Shown piece by piece: positions 32,595 to 43,539 of a DNA stretch of 64,000 bases. Below the pieces are notes generated by a model, which worked only from the letters and a program-made list of their open reading frames with translations, made no database searches and was not told the DNA's origin. Within the stretch, counting starts at the first letter, position 1; each line of letters opens with the position of its first letter. Source of the DNA: Nilaparvata lugens. Lineage: Eukaryota > Arthropoda > Insecta > Hemiptera > Delphacidae. Position numbers and translations under genes: made by a program. The DNA lies in contig NC_052518.1 in NCBI RefSeq assembly GCF_014356525.2, positions 35,601,705 through 35,665,704 on the forward strand, written 5' to 3'.

Positions 32595-32805
32595 TGCAAT
32601 GTACCGATATGCATATTATCTGATAGGAGAATGTGTAATGGCTTCAAGAATATTTGATTGGGCAGAGCTTGAAGGTCGCAGCTTCACATTAGCACATAGT
32701 GTGGAGGATTTTTTTCGAAGAATTAGAATGTCTAAACCAGAGATTCCATTCAATAAGGATGATTTTCTAACGCCAGAAGAACATCAATTAAAACATCAGT
32801 TTTGA
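32557..32805 (+). CDS. Hypothetical C-terminal frame after the fibre-like gene
   Basis: A frame of 82 residues that overlaps the fibre-like frame by 38 bases in another frame. The product (IFDWAELEGRSFTLAHSVEDFFRR) looks coding-like. It may be the continuation of the preceding protein after a frameshift. Confidence 0.3.
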   Translation: MYTIMPNSSNIYDAMYRYAYYLIGECVMASRIFDWAELEGRSFTLAHSVEDFFRRIRMSKPEIPFNKDDFLTPEEHQLKHQF

Positions 32806-32965
32806 GCAAAATGGTAGATTTGGATGTGGTGGGGGGGATTGAACCGATGAAAATGGGTGGAGATAAAAGGTTGATGACTTGAAGTGGGCAGAAGTAACAG
32901 GTCAATGACCCCTGCTGGTGGGAGCCACCAAGGGGTGGGGGCCCTTGGGGAAGGGGGGGTTGTTG

Positions 32966-33036
32966 GCCTTGGCACTGGTCCCCGGGTCTTGGGGGCAAGG
33001 CCACGCCCATATGCTGTTCCTGCAACTATTCACTAC
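32966..33036 (+). repeat. Right terminal repeat of Polinton 2
   Basis: Match to 11193-11263. G-rich DNA precedes it in both copies. Confidence 0.75.
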
Positions 33037-33114
33037 ACACTCGTCAAACATTTTTAGAACATCAAACTTAACACAAACTAGTTTACAGATTCTTTTTATA
33101 TTTTTATGATGTAT

Positions 33115-33156
33115 ACGAGAAGAATCAATAAATTATTATTAATATTATTATTATTA

Positions 33157-33210
<54 letters not shown>
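33115..33210. repeat. (ATT)n microsatellite
   Basis: About thirty ATT units after an AATAAATT; probably expanded from a retroposon tail. Confidence 0.9.
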
Positions 33211-33239
33211 CCCGCAATTTGTTGAACTGTGAGGAACTC

Positions 33240-33703
33240 AGCGAAACTGTTCAACATTGATGGAAACACAGATATTAAAACAACTTTGGAAAACACACTA
33301 CCATCAACCTATGAAGAAGTACAGAGGCATTGAGGGAATTGTAAAACAATAGATAGGCAGGAGAGGATCAGACCACGGCAGGGATATGGAAGTTTCCTTC
33401 CAGAGAAACCCATGAAATTTTGCACCAGAATCTGGTCAAAATTTGGGACTTGGAAGTCTTTACAATCCACTGGGAAAATGCTTTGATTCATCCTATTCAT
33501 GAAAAAGGGGATAGAACAATAATCCCTTTAATTGAAATGGAGAAAATTCCCCATAATTACAGAGGAATCTTTCTCCTAGATTGTACCCATAAAATTCTTT
33601 CCAGCTTTATTTACAATCGTATCTATGATCAACTGGAGAAAGAACTTGGAGAATATCAGTGTGGATCTCGCCCATGGATAGGTTGCCCAGAACCACGAAA
33701 CTG
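33240..33703 (+). pseudogene. LINE reverse transcriptase N-terminal fragment
   Basis: The second half reads WENALIHPIHEKGDR, NYRGIFLLDCTHKILSS, ELGEYQCGSRP, which is the start of a reverse transcriptase fingers domain. It stops before the catalytic motifs, so it is a short, dead fragment. The first 180 bases carry the same trail with stops. Confidence 0.7.
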
Positions 33704-33709
33704 ATAATA

Positions 33710-34232
33710 TATTGAATATTATAAACAGAGACGAAAGCAGCTTGTGATATCTTATTAACTAAATTCTTTATGATTTTCAAAATTATAATTAATTCTGTCG
33801 AATATAATTTTTTAATGTAGGCCTACGTTGTTGTTCATTTTGATAACGTCATTTGAACAAACTTTGAATCTTGTTATCCCACCGAGGCACTCTTGAGTAT
33901 TCTCAATTATTGACTGTCAGGCAGATAAATATGAAGAATGTACCAATTGTATCCACGTACAAAAACAGGGATTGTATCGTAACCTGGGTAACACATTTAC
34001 CTTTATACAGGTAGTTTCCAATCAGAATTAATAAAAAAACTAAGATGAAATAACAGCTTTATCCTAACTAACTCACATGCCTACATAAATTCTTTTCCTT
34101 TCCTCTTGTATTGCCGTTTGTTCTTTGCTCTTCTTTCTAAATCTGTAACGGTTTTATCAATTTACTTCTCTAAAACTTCTACTTAACAATCTAAAATATC
34201 ACAGTATAATAGTATTCGTCCCACTCTCAAGT
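33710..34232. other. Unassigned sequence
   Basis: No gene or clear repeat. Confidence 0.4.
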
Positions 34233-34488
34233 CTAAAGCTGCGTCCACATACTCGTGCTTCCAACCCGCACCGAGCACGCTCCTCCCCCGTACCGCCCAC
34301 GTACCACCATCGCACAGCAATCGGTCCGCCTCCGCTCTCTACTCGCACCGATCATGAACGTTACGGAAGATGTTAGATCTTCTCGCGTTCCCCGGTCGAA
34401 CCATTGTTGCTCGCCGGTCGATCATCAATCGCTCTGCTGGAGTGACGTTCGGTCTTGGAGCGGAACGAAAGTCTGTACGCACCTTTAG
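34233..34488. mobile_element. GC-rich foldback/MITE with CTAAAG ends
   Basis: Left end CTAAAGCTGCGTCCACA and complement of right end CTAAAGGTGCGTACAGA are similar inverted repeats. The GC-rich interior contrasts with AT-rich flanks. The ends resemble hAT-type MITEs; no clear 8-bp target duplication was seen. Confidence 0.5.
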
Positions 34489-35575
34489 ACTTGTGTCGCT
34501 GCAATTTAATAATGTATCGTGTAAGTTCTATTTTGTATAATATTGTTTTGGGCCATCGGTTGGTGGCTGTGTTTGTTATTAAATAATAGATAGTGGACAT
34601 GCTTGCGATGTAGTCGTCGAGCGATGGCTCAGAATTTTGTATAACGGAATTACAAATTCACAGATTTTTTATTAAACTTACAAATTTTGTATAACCTAGC
34701 AATAATATTCTTGGTTGATAATGCAATATATTTTGGTAAATTGATTTTTATTTCTATAGCCTGAAAACAGTTTATGTATGTATTATTGTGTACTGTATAT
34801 GACAATAAAGACTTATTGAATTGATCTACGCTTGAACTCAGCAATCCACCGAGATTAATTTTTAGTTTGGATTGGATCTCAGCTAACCAATTTCTAGACC
34901 CCGGTTATTCCCTGCGATTATTGTCGGTCGGCTACCATAAGCCGCCTATACTGTAAGACTACACTTGAGACGGTGGCTTAGGTCTGATCTTGTAGTGTGT
35001 CATTGGACCGATTAATGATTTTTAGACCGTCTGCCCGTCTACCAGCTTTGACCAAAGACCACAGACGGTCTTTGCTTCTCCCACCACTATTTTGGTCGTG
35101 TCTTGTAATGTGTAGAGCTGTCTTTAGATGGCAGACTGTTTCAAAATATCAGTAGCTTGTCGATCTTGGTTGAAAACTCAAATTGCTGAAAAATGAAAAA
35201 AGAGAAAATGTGATTTCAGATTCGGGTTCAGCGCCCTCAAATTAATAAAACGCTTTGCGAGTACTCAAAAATAATCGGAATTGAGGAATTTTTTCGATTG
35301 CGTATAATAATCATAAGATCACCATAAGGTTAGCAGTATTCTTGTTCCACTACAAGTACATAAAGTTTTGTGACACTATCAATATATATTTGTACATGCT
35401 TTAATAAATGAAGATTTTTCAATTTAATCCAATTCAATATAAGTAATCAATATTATGCCTTCACAAGTTATCATTTTTTCATCAATTTTTATCATTAATT
35501 TCATATAAAATGTTCTAGCCAATTTAAATAGTGAACTGGAATAGTAATATTCATAATTATATTATAATAATAGCA
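34489..35575. other. Unassigned non-coding DNA
   Basis: No gene seen. A segment near 34980-35130 (GTCTGATCTTGTAGTGTGT and TGTGTAGAGCTGTC) resembles 36755-36850, so the LINE between them may have inserted into, or carried, a repeated unit. Confidence 0.35.
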
Positions 35576-35578
35576 TAT

Positions 35579-36734
35579 TGGTTCCTATTTTTCAAGACAA
35601 AGGTAACGTTCAGGATTGTAACAGTTACAAGGGTATAAAGCTGATGTCTAACTCAATGAAGGCTTAGGAAAGAGTGATTGAGAGAAGACTAAGACATGAG
35701 ACGGTGATTAGTAAGGAACAGTTCGGCTTTATGCCTGGAAGAGGAACCACAGATGCGATATTTGCGCTTAGGCAGCTGGTGGAGAAGGCAAGAGAGACAC
35801 GATTTGAGCTGCACTTGGCTTTTGTGGACTTGGAGAGGGCCTATGATAGGGAATCCAGGCAGGAGCTGTGGCGAAGTATGAGGGGAAGGTTTGTGCCGGA
35901 AAAGTATATTCTTCTGGTAGGGGATATGAACAGAGGAGCCATCACACAAGTGAGGACCAGTGTGGGAAGAACTCATGAGTTCCAAGTGCGATTCAGTCTG
36001 CACCAAGGTTCCGCACTCAGTCCATACTTGTTTGAGCTAATTATTGATGTCATAGGATCTGAGACTAAGAGGCCAGCGCCATGGTGCATGCTGTTTGCGG
36101 AGGACATTGTGCTCTGTTAAGTGACAAGAAACGAGTTGTAAGGAAGATTGGAAACTGGAGAAAAGCTCTTGAAGAAAGAGGCATGAGAATTAGCCGGACA
36201 AAGACAGAGTACATGGCATTGGGGAACGATGACGAACTGATTGTGGAACTGGATGGAAGCCAACTTAAATCATCTGTGAGCTTCAAGTACCTGGGTTCAA
36301 GTTTGCAAAGGGACGGTGGGCTGGATGCAGAAATACAGCATAGACTGAATTGCGGATGGTTCAACTGGAGAAGAATGAGTGGTGTGATCTGTGATAAGAG
36401 AGTGAACTGTAAGATGAAGGGTAAGGTGTACAGATCGGTAGTGAGACCATCTACGTTGTTTGGAACGAACACCTGGCTTGTTTCAAAGAGGCAAGAGAAG
36501 AAAATGGAAGTGGCTGAGAGGAGAATGCTAAGATGGATGTGTGGGGTCACAAGAATAGATAGAATTCGTAATGAGGAGATTAGAGGTACAGTTGGGGTGG
36601 TACCATTGGGTCGGCGAATGCAGGAGGCCAGGATGAGGTGGTTTGGACATGTACAGAGACGTAAGGAGGACTATGTGGAACGGAGGATGCTGGATTTGGA
36701 TCTTGGAGGCAGGAGAGGGCGGGGAAGGTGCTGA
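35579..36734 (+). pseudogene. LINE reverse transcriptase fragment with altered catalytic motif
   Basis: Reverse transcriptase trail: IFQDKGNV, YKGIKLMSNSMKA followed by a TAG at 35665, EQFGFMPGRGTTDAIF, FVDLERAYDR (motif A), LHQGSALSPYLF, then FAEDIVLC where FADD is expected. A frameshift near 36110 leads to the C-terminal domain (SRTKTEYM, FKYLGSSL, MLRWMCGVTR, MRWFGHVQRR). The catalytic Asp-Asp is Glu-Asp in frame, so it is inactive. Both ends are truncated. Confidence 0.8.
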
Positions 36735-37389
36735 AAGTGCAGCAAGAGACGGCTGGTCTAAGGTCTGGTCTTGGAGTGTGTAGAGCCGTCCCAGACAGTC
36801 TGCTTGTGGCCTTCAGACTTCAACGAACTTGGTCTTGAAGTGTTCAGGCGACTAGGTGTGTAAGTGTGTACGGTTTTCAGAATCAATTGCTGAAGCAATT
36901 GATCCCAAAATTTGAAAATGAATTATTTGAATAATCAGCCACTATTCTACAAAAACCTGGTCTATTCATTTGTGAGACAACATCTGGAATAAATTTGGAA
37001 ATTGAAAATGAATATTTATTCTTTGATGGACCACCTAAATCATTGATTAGGCCTATCTAGCTACCCTGCTTAGGATTTTGAGTTGCTCCATTTGATTTTG
37101 TACAATAATAACTGCATTTCGTCTATTTATGTTCATATTTAGAGTACCGGTATGCTTCAGCTCTTCATAAGCATTATTCAATTCCTAGTTAAATTATTGT
37201 CTTTTTATTTGTTCGTTTAATTGTATCTCAGCCTTATTTGTTGTATCAGGTCCACGGTTATTGTAGGTCTCATTGATTCATTGGTTATTGGCTGATTTGA
37301 TGTTACTCACAACTATTCAATGAAACACGTATTACAACAGAAGTTAACATCAGTAACTGTCATAATTAATTATAGGTTGAAACTTTCCA
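36735..37389. other. Unassigned non-coding DNA
   Basis: No gene seen apart from the short repeat at 36755-36850 noted with 34980-35130. Confidence 0.35.
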
Positions 37390-37506
37390 TTAAAAATTAG
37401 TCAGGTAGTGAGTCAGTGGTGGCTTGTCCAAATATGCCTCAGGCTCAGGTGGTCCATTTGTAGAGTAGCTTGGAGTCTTAATTGTGCAGCTGGTGATAAC
37501 TTCCAT
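37390..37506 (-). CDS. Possible C-terminal tail exon of the SLC6 transporter
   Basis: On the same strand as the transporter exons and about 1.7 kb downstream, a frame ends ...STNGPPEPEAYLDKPPLTHYLTNF then TAA. Pro/Glu-rich soluble tails are usual in SLC6 proteins. An overlapping frame from an AG at about 37586 gives RIDMDV then TGA at about 37512, which looks like the residues that follow the last membrane span. Which frame is used, and where the acceptor is, cannot be decided. The exon call is weak. Confidence 0.3.
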   Translation of the reverse strand: MEVITSCTIKTPSYSTNGPPEPEAYLDKPPLTHYLTNF

Positions 37507-38402
37507 TATCAAACGTCCATATCTATTCGAGTAAGGAACATTTTACAAGACACTTTGAAAACTTTGTCCTCTTCGCAAAACTTGTGAATTTTTGAGGTTC
37601 CAGTTCTTGAATGTAATGTGAATGACATCGGATGAGCAGGCTAAAAAATGAAATACTTTTTCAAATATCATTTGAAGTTCATTTAAGTCAGATTTGTGCT
37701 CCACATGCCAACATATATTATTACAGTAGCATACATTCTCTTATAATACACTTAAACAGACAGTATTAAATCTTAAGAATTACACACATGTACAACTCTA
37801 CATAGATACAAAACTTCAACAACCTAGTTCTGATGATCAATAATTTTAGTACACCGAAGAATGATTTAAATTATTGCATTAGGCTACTAATAAAATAATA
37901 CAGTTAATAACAATCGATAATTTGTCTGCAAAGCTAATTCTATGTTTTCAAAAGTACATGTAAGAGATGGCTGAGTGCGATGGAGCCGAGTCCATTCCTC
38001 TCCCCCCTCACAGCTCAGCTGCGGCTGCATTCACAGCTCCTCCTCCTTGCATCCGTCTACGCAGCGCAGGAACATCATCCTCTATTCTCACCAGCAATGA
38101 CATTTTCTACAAACAAAGATGATCTATTTTATAGAAATCCAGGGTTTGGTTTCTTAATTTCCATAAAATGTAAGCTGCAATTCCAAGAAAACGGCATCAA
38201 AAATCACGGAAACGATTTCCTTGAATGTATTTCAAAGCCAGGCAATATTTCTATTACTAGAAATAACTGTGATTGTTTCAGGTACACTAGTTGCACAAAA
38301 TATGTCACATTAAGAGAACACCGATTCCTAAAGGTACGAATAGAACGAGTTAGTCGCGGTCGATAGTGGCATCGATGGCAACGATGTAAACATTTGGAGT
38401 AG

Positions 38403-38403
<1 letters not shown>

Positions 38404-38457
<54 letters not shown>

Positions 38458-38472
38458 AAAAATATATATATA
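38404..38472. repeat. (TA)n microsatellite
   Basis: About 30 TA units, with a short interruption. Confidence 0.95.
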
Positions 38473-38550
38473 TCAATAGCGAGCTACCCGTTCTGAATAG
38501 TATCCTAAGGGAATGATATGCACTATATGAAAAATTTTGAAGTATATTAT

Positions 38551-38829
38551 ATCATAGAGAAACGATAGCATAAGTAGATATCCCATGGCATAGGGTGTTT
38601 ATGTCGCAACTTTTACTGTTATCTCAAGCCGATAGCCCACTTAGTTCTTTCCCGTGAAGCTTTATGACGCTGGTAGTCTCTCATATTGTGCCGTTCATAC
38701 ACTCTTACCCGGTCAAAACAGTAAAAATCAACAATAATCGACAGTAATCGGCTTGAGATAACAGTAAAAGTTGCGACATAAACGCCCTATACCATGGGAT
38801 ATCTACTTACGCTATTGTTTCTCTATGAT
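38551..38829. mobile_element. Foldback MITE, about 280 bases
   Basis: The arms 38551-38635 and 38742-38829 are reverse complements with few differences (CATAGAGAAACGATAGC against CATAGAGAAACAATAGC, then GATATCCCATGG on both sides). The centre holds GTAAAA and GCCGTTCATAC. No coding capacity. It lies downstream of the last certain transporter exon. Confidence 0.75.
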
Positions 38830-39224
38830 TATATTTATCTTTGTTGAGCTCAAATAAAACACAATGACACTGTACCTGATATTTTATCATGACAAATAAT
38901 ATTGAACATAGTTTTTAAGAATTATATGATATTCTACTTTTGTTTCACAGTATAAGCAGAGTCAATATTTTAAATGATTACTCACTAATGACAACTACTT
39001 TTGTTTTGCATCGTCACCAAGTAATTGAAAAGAGGCTGAATTTTGAACGTCGGACATATTTCTATATGAAATTGAAATATAAAATAAAAATTAAGCAGAA
39101 GACAAATTTTATTAATTTTTTAATGCTAGGCTATTGCTACCAGTCAGTAAAATTCACATTCTATACTCACTGATTGCTACAAATCGACTGATTGTTCATA
39201 TATATAGTATAGTAAACAACAAAC

Positions 39225-39392
39225 CGTGTTGAAATCTCCTGGTGTCTTCATCCATATCCACATCATGTAACCAGGAATGCAAAGCATGGAAGACAAAGCA
39301 GTGAACCAACCGAATGCATGACTCCACCATGGATATTCATAGTCAAGGTATTTTACTGGTTGCCATTGAATCAAGTTGAAGAAAAATACTCC
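39225..39392 (-). CDS. SLC6 transporter exon: TM11 end and TM12
   Basis: On the minus strand the exon starts after CTCGCAG and ends before a GT, 56 codons in phase 0. It encodes [10 protein letters not shown], then [20 protein letters not shown] and [13 protein letters not shown]: the end of membrane segment 11, a loop and segment 12 of a sodium- and chloride-dependent neurotransmitter transporter. The YEYPWW and LCIPGYM motifs point to the SLC6 family, probably the GABA-transporter branch. It follows the exon at 58134-58337 across an 18.7 kb intron. The donor GTTTGT is weak but keeps the frame and phase. The protein sits in the plasma membrane. Confidence 0.85.
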
Positions 39393-40200
39393 CTGCGAGA
39401 ATTAACATCAACATTAATACAACTGAGGTGAGTGAGCATATTTTTAAATTTCAAAGTTCAATGTATCATTTTTCATGACAATAGAATTTGCTCCATGAAA
39501 TGTCATCAAAGCAACAAATTTGAAAAAACGATAAATGATAAATATACAGCCGTGTATATCTCACAATCTCTATATAGGTTGATAGATTCGATATTGTCCA
39601 CTGCCTCCCTACTCAGAAGGATTTGTAGTTCGTCGAGAATAATTTTAATTCACTTATAATGTATTTTTTATTACTGTTTCTATTATTTTTTAACCAATGT
39701 TATTCACTCCTCATTGCCAAGACACGTTTTACGAATAATAATGATAATAATAATCATTATTGACGAGCACCATGGTAAAAACAATTCACACGATAAACGA
39801 ACATCATGATCAAGCAGGATTATAAGCTGAGAACTTTTCTCTTGCGAAGAAGGTTACTCAATCAATTCAATCTTCAACCTACCTCTGAGTACGCGTTAGA
39901 TACACCTTTACAAGTTCCACCCAACGAGGGTGGAACATAGTTTGATAATTGAGCACGTGAGCTTCTAAAAGAAGCGTGAAACAATACTCTATACCTGTGG
40001 TTCTCACTTCTCAGTACGTCAGCCTATAATATTATGATGTCAGCCTATATAATATGTCAGCCTCAATAATTTCCACTGCATCTCTGGTTTCCGAGTTCGG
40101 GATTCAGATAAATTCTAGACTTTAAACTCTGAAGGCTGAAAATTTGCTTTCCGAGTCAGGGCCTTGACGTAGTCTAGGACTTAACTGGACTCTGGAGTTT
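39393..40200 (-). other. Intron of the SLC6 gene, no feature
   Basis: Start of the large intron. No gene or clear repeat, apart from short phrases ACTCTGGAGTTTA and TTTCCGAGT that recur at 40080-40430. Confidence 0.45.
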
Positions 40201-40207
40201 AGAGAGC

Positions 40208-40347
40208 ACGTTATTCAAATTCAAATTCAAATTCATTTATTGTTAAAAAGAAAACAAACATTAATTTACTCACACACATACATACACGAGCAAAAATAAG
40301 AATAAAATGTTCATAATACAATATTACACATACATACATGTACGTTA
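40208..40347 (-). mobile_element. Tiny LINE/SINE insertion with (GAATTT)n tail and 6-bp duplication
   Basis: The insert 40214-40341 begins with the complement of a GAATTT hexamer tail and is flanked by ACGTTA at 40208-40213 and 40342-40347. The tail matches that at 26580-26602. Confidence 0.6.
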
Positions 40348-40913
40348 GACTCTGGAGTTTATAATTTCTCTTTATGAGTGAATGACTTATAAGTCCAGGA
40401 CAAGAATTAGATTCTCACCTCTTTCCGAGTCAAGGATTTATAAAACAAAAAAATCAAGTCTACTAGAACTTAAAACAGTGCGATCTCATATCTTAGCTAA
40501 GGATAGGATTTAAGATTAAGTTCTTCACAAATATTATCAGTTATTGTTTTGAGTCGATGAGTAGGCTAACACTGTCATGGAACACCTAGATTATTCACAT
40601 TATGATCATTCAGAAGTACCGCGAAAAAGGACGTGGCCTCTTGATCAAACAGTTGATCTTTTTCTCTACATTTTCTTGAATAGAGTTTATAAATTCATTA
40701 ATTAATTTCTTCAATAGTTCAATGTCGTGCTCTTTGTTCTCAACCTCATGATATTTCATAACAATCTGCTGCGATGATTCTAGTCCTTTTTTCAATGAAT
40801 ATGTTTTTTAACTCTTCAATACTCATATTTTCAACCCAATATCTCACAATAGACATAATCTGAACGCATTGTTATTAATGAGGTCTTTAGAGGGGCGGCA
40901 GCGGCAAGGGGTT

Positions 40914-41200
40914 TGTGGAATCTTCCAGTGTGTTCCGGTCGACAGAGCTGTCGACCAATGGCAAACGCTTCCCAGAACCTTCTGGTAATCAACACAATGG
41001 AGGCAGGTGGCTTCTAGATCATTTCCGTGAGTTCAAGTCTTGGTGCAGGGAGCCGTCTACCAATGACAAGCGCGTTCCGGAACCTTCTGGTATTCAACAA
41101 ACACTGTGATTGGTTGGGCGTGTTCGACAAATCCAGATCCTTCTTGATTATTCTGCTGGCCTTATATAAATGGCGTGTGTTTCACTCGGAGTTGAGTTGA
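40914..41200 (+). promoter_or_regulatory. Heat-shock-type promoter (HSEs, CCAAT boxes, TATA)
   Basis: Heat-shock elements (inverted nGAAn units): gGAAtcTTCc at 40917-40926, aGAAccTTCt at 40974-40983, three perfect units gTTCcgGAAccTTCt at 41074-41088, and a looser group near 41133-41153. CCAAT boxes are at 40955-40959 and 41060-41064, with an inverted one at 41109-41113. TATATAAA is at 41163-41170, with a start expected near 41195. This combination is that of insect hsp70 promoters bound by HSF. No heat-shock protein frame follows within 900 bases. Confidence 0.7.
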
Positions 41201-42095
41201 GAATCTCCAGTCGAGGGTTCGCCATTTCTTATCGTGACAGAGACGTGATTAATTGATAATAGAATTTTGTAGTTGTTTATACAGTTATTATTCTTGGTGA
41301 CAGTTATTCTTATACAGATATTCACATTAGTTAACGTTAATTATAAGTTTATAGTTGTTTCTTGTTTACCTCCGTGTGTTATAGTGTTATATAACACTTA
41401 ACACACCTCCGTGTGTTATAATCTTATAATCTAATCATTATAATATCTAATCAGTATAAATCAGAATAAATCTAGTGTTTCATTAGAGTAGAAACCCGCA
41501 ACAGTGTGTTTACAGAACGTGGAGATGAGCACGCTTTAATAAGCTGTCCCCCAATGCCAATAATTAGATGTCTCCTATTGTCAACATTGCAAAAAAAATA
41601 CTGTAAATTTTCCTCATGCTTATTGCTCCAACTTCTTGACTCAACTATGTCTAGAACTATAAAAATTTGAGTTCCGAACATAAATCCATGACTCAGATAG
41701 GCGATTTAGATCCAAGAGCAGATTCAAGTCCTTGGCTCTGTATGTCCTGAACTAATCGTATAAGTCCAGTCTGTAAAATCCAGAGCTCGGAAACCGGCCC
41801 TAGAGTCTCACTGAGTCTCACTGCATTTGTTGTACATTGTAAAGTACTGCTACTTTCTTTGTCAACACTATAGCTATCCAATCTCTAGACTAATGAGCTA
41901 ATTTTTACTATCCTAGCATAATACTTGAGATATGAAACAGCGAATTTCTCATTTCTCACTGCTGTTATTAGAGTTATATGTACATTTATTGACTGCACTG
42001 AAAGCTAGATTCCACTCAATAACCGCTCTGCTCTTTCACTGGACACTAATTTAATTGAACCAAGCTCTACACTAATTCAAACGTTCTCTCCTTTT
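41201..42095 (+). other. Sequence downstream of the heat-shock promoter, no protein gene
   Basis: AT-rich, leader-like DNA. A direct repeat ACCTCCGTGTGTTATA occurs at about 41372 and 41405 around a palindromic TGTTATATAACA. Stops occur in all frames; no hsp70 coding start. It may yield a non-coding transcript or be the relic of a lost gene. Confidence 0.4.
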
Positions 42096-42099
42096 GAGC

Positions 42100-43470
42100 C
42101 TGTGCATCCACCCTCCTTTGTCTAGCAGCTGGATAGCCTCAACGTTTTCGTGTTCGTGGTGTCACTCTTCGTCCCTCTCCGCATGCCTCTGGATCTCGTT
42201 GGACACCAAACACCAGGTGAACGTGTGTTTGATGATCGCTATGATGATCTCTATGATGATCGCTGTTCCCGACTTACCATCCACAATGTTTCTCAGCACC
42301 TTGTTTTAAAATTGTTGTATGACATTGATGTTGCTTTTTGGTGCACCCTCAAATTAGTATACCATACGTCCATACTGGCTTCAATATCTGCTTGTACAGG
42401 AGTATTTCATTTCGGATTGAAAGGATGGAGTTTAATCCGATAAGACAATAAAACTTCTTATTGGTTACTTTATTCCGAGCTCTTCTCTCTTCTTCTTGAC
42501 ATGAGCTTTCCAGCGAAGCTTTGCGTCCAAGGTCATACCTAGATACTTAGCATCATTAGCATATAGTACAATAATTTGATTGTTGATAGTTAATGGTATG
42601 GGCAGATCCTTTTTTTGGTGAAATAGATATGAATAGACGTTTCATTCTCCACTTTCCAGTTCGATCTTCAATTCTGTTGAAGGATCCAGAGACAACTGAT
42701 ACAAGTTGTTTTCTTATCTTTTCTCTTAATACAAGTTGTTTTTCTCTTATGCTATATTTTCTCTTTGATGGATCTCTGTGTTATTTCTGTCTACTGCTAA
42801 TATGGTTGGATTGTATGTAAATGTTGCTGTTGTATTTTTATCAAGGCTGGAAATATTGCTAGTATAGAGTATGTAAAGAACTGGTCCTAGAACACTTACT
42901 TGAGGTTCTTCTGTTTTTATTTCCTATAGATCAATATATGAATTTTCATGCCTGACTCCAAAGTACCTCTCAGTCAGATAGGATTGTGATCCTATCTCTG
43001 TAAACTGCTTTGGTTGAACTTTTTCCTGTTCAAATAGAAGACCTTCATGGCATACTATATCGAAAGTTTATATCAAGGAAAGCTGTTGAGCAAACGTTTT
43101 TTTCTTCTAAGCACTTCTCTATTACATTACTATGCTCCTGGTCTATTGTTCAGTGCTTCACTCTGAAGCCAAATTGGTGATTTGGAATTACGAGCTCCCT
43201 CAATTATTATAGATTTCAGCTTGCATAGCACAGGTAACAATGATATTGGCCTACATGATGATACTTCTCTTTACCTGTGCTTCAGTAGCATTAAAACCTC
43301 TGTTATTCCCCAGATTCCTGGTACAGATTCTAGTCTGAAAAAGGAATTCAACATGTTTGTTGATTTCACTATTGATTTTCTTGGGAGGTGCTTGAGGATC
43401 AAGCCAGCTATAATGTCAAATCAAGTTTTTTATTATTCAGATTTCTTATTACTCTTTGAAACTCTTCAAT
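42100..43470 (-). pseudogene. Jockey-like LINE reverse transcriptase relic
   Basis: On the minus strand: PRKSIVKSTNMLNSFFRLE, VPGIWG, PISLLPVLCK, HQFGFRV, CLEEKNVCSTAFLDIN, then TINNQIIVLYAND-type and DAKYLGMTLDAKLRWKAHV, KSNINVIQ, NKVLRNIVD. This order is that of a Jockey-superfamily reverse transcriptase up to the end of ORF2. There are many stops and shifts. It is the downstream part of the same element as the ORF1 relic at 44815-45345, from which a plus-strand LINE insertion separates it. Confidence 0.7.
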
Positions 43471-43539
43471 TGCTCAATTACACCTAACTTTGTCTAATTA
43501 GAACCACATTCTAATCTTTTGATCAAATCATTGATAAAC

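Larger units (their letters stand above)
28501..33034 (+). mobile_element. Maverick/Polinton-type element 2, 5'-truncated
   Basis: Plus-strand relics of capsid-like, BIR-like, OB-fold-like, unknown and fibre-like genes, closing with the same GC-rich terminal repeat as element 1. It contains none of the polymerase, integrase or ATPase genes, and its left end abuts the retrotransposon integrase. It is probably one side of a copy of the same family as element 1, cut at 28500 by rearrangement. Confidence 0.65.

Noticed and set aside
33115..33210. Regularly spaced short repeats that might be read as a CRISPR-like array
   Set aside because: Simple ATT microsatellite; eukaryotic context.
34255..34488. 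A GC-rich coding frame of 77 codons
   Set aside because: It lies wholly within an inverted-repeat-bounded MITE and has no protein-like motif.
37980..38366. A 128-codon frame with a hydrophobic start on the plus strand
   Set aside because: No motif, low-complexity start, and no flanking evidence; likely chance.
41540..41600. An ATGCCAATAATT start resembling an hsp70 N-terminus downstream of the heat-shock promoter
   Set aside because: The following codons do not encode a heat-shock protein and soon hit stops.
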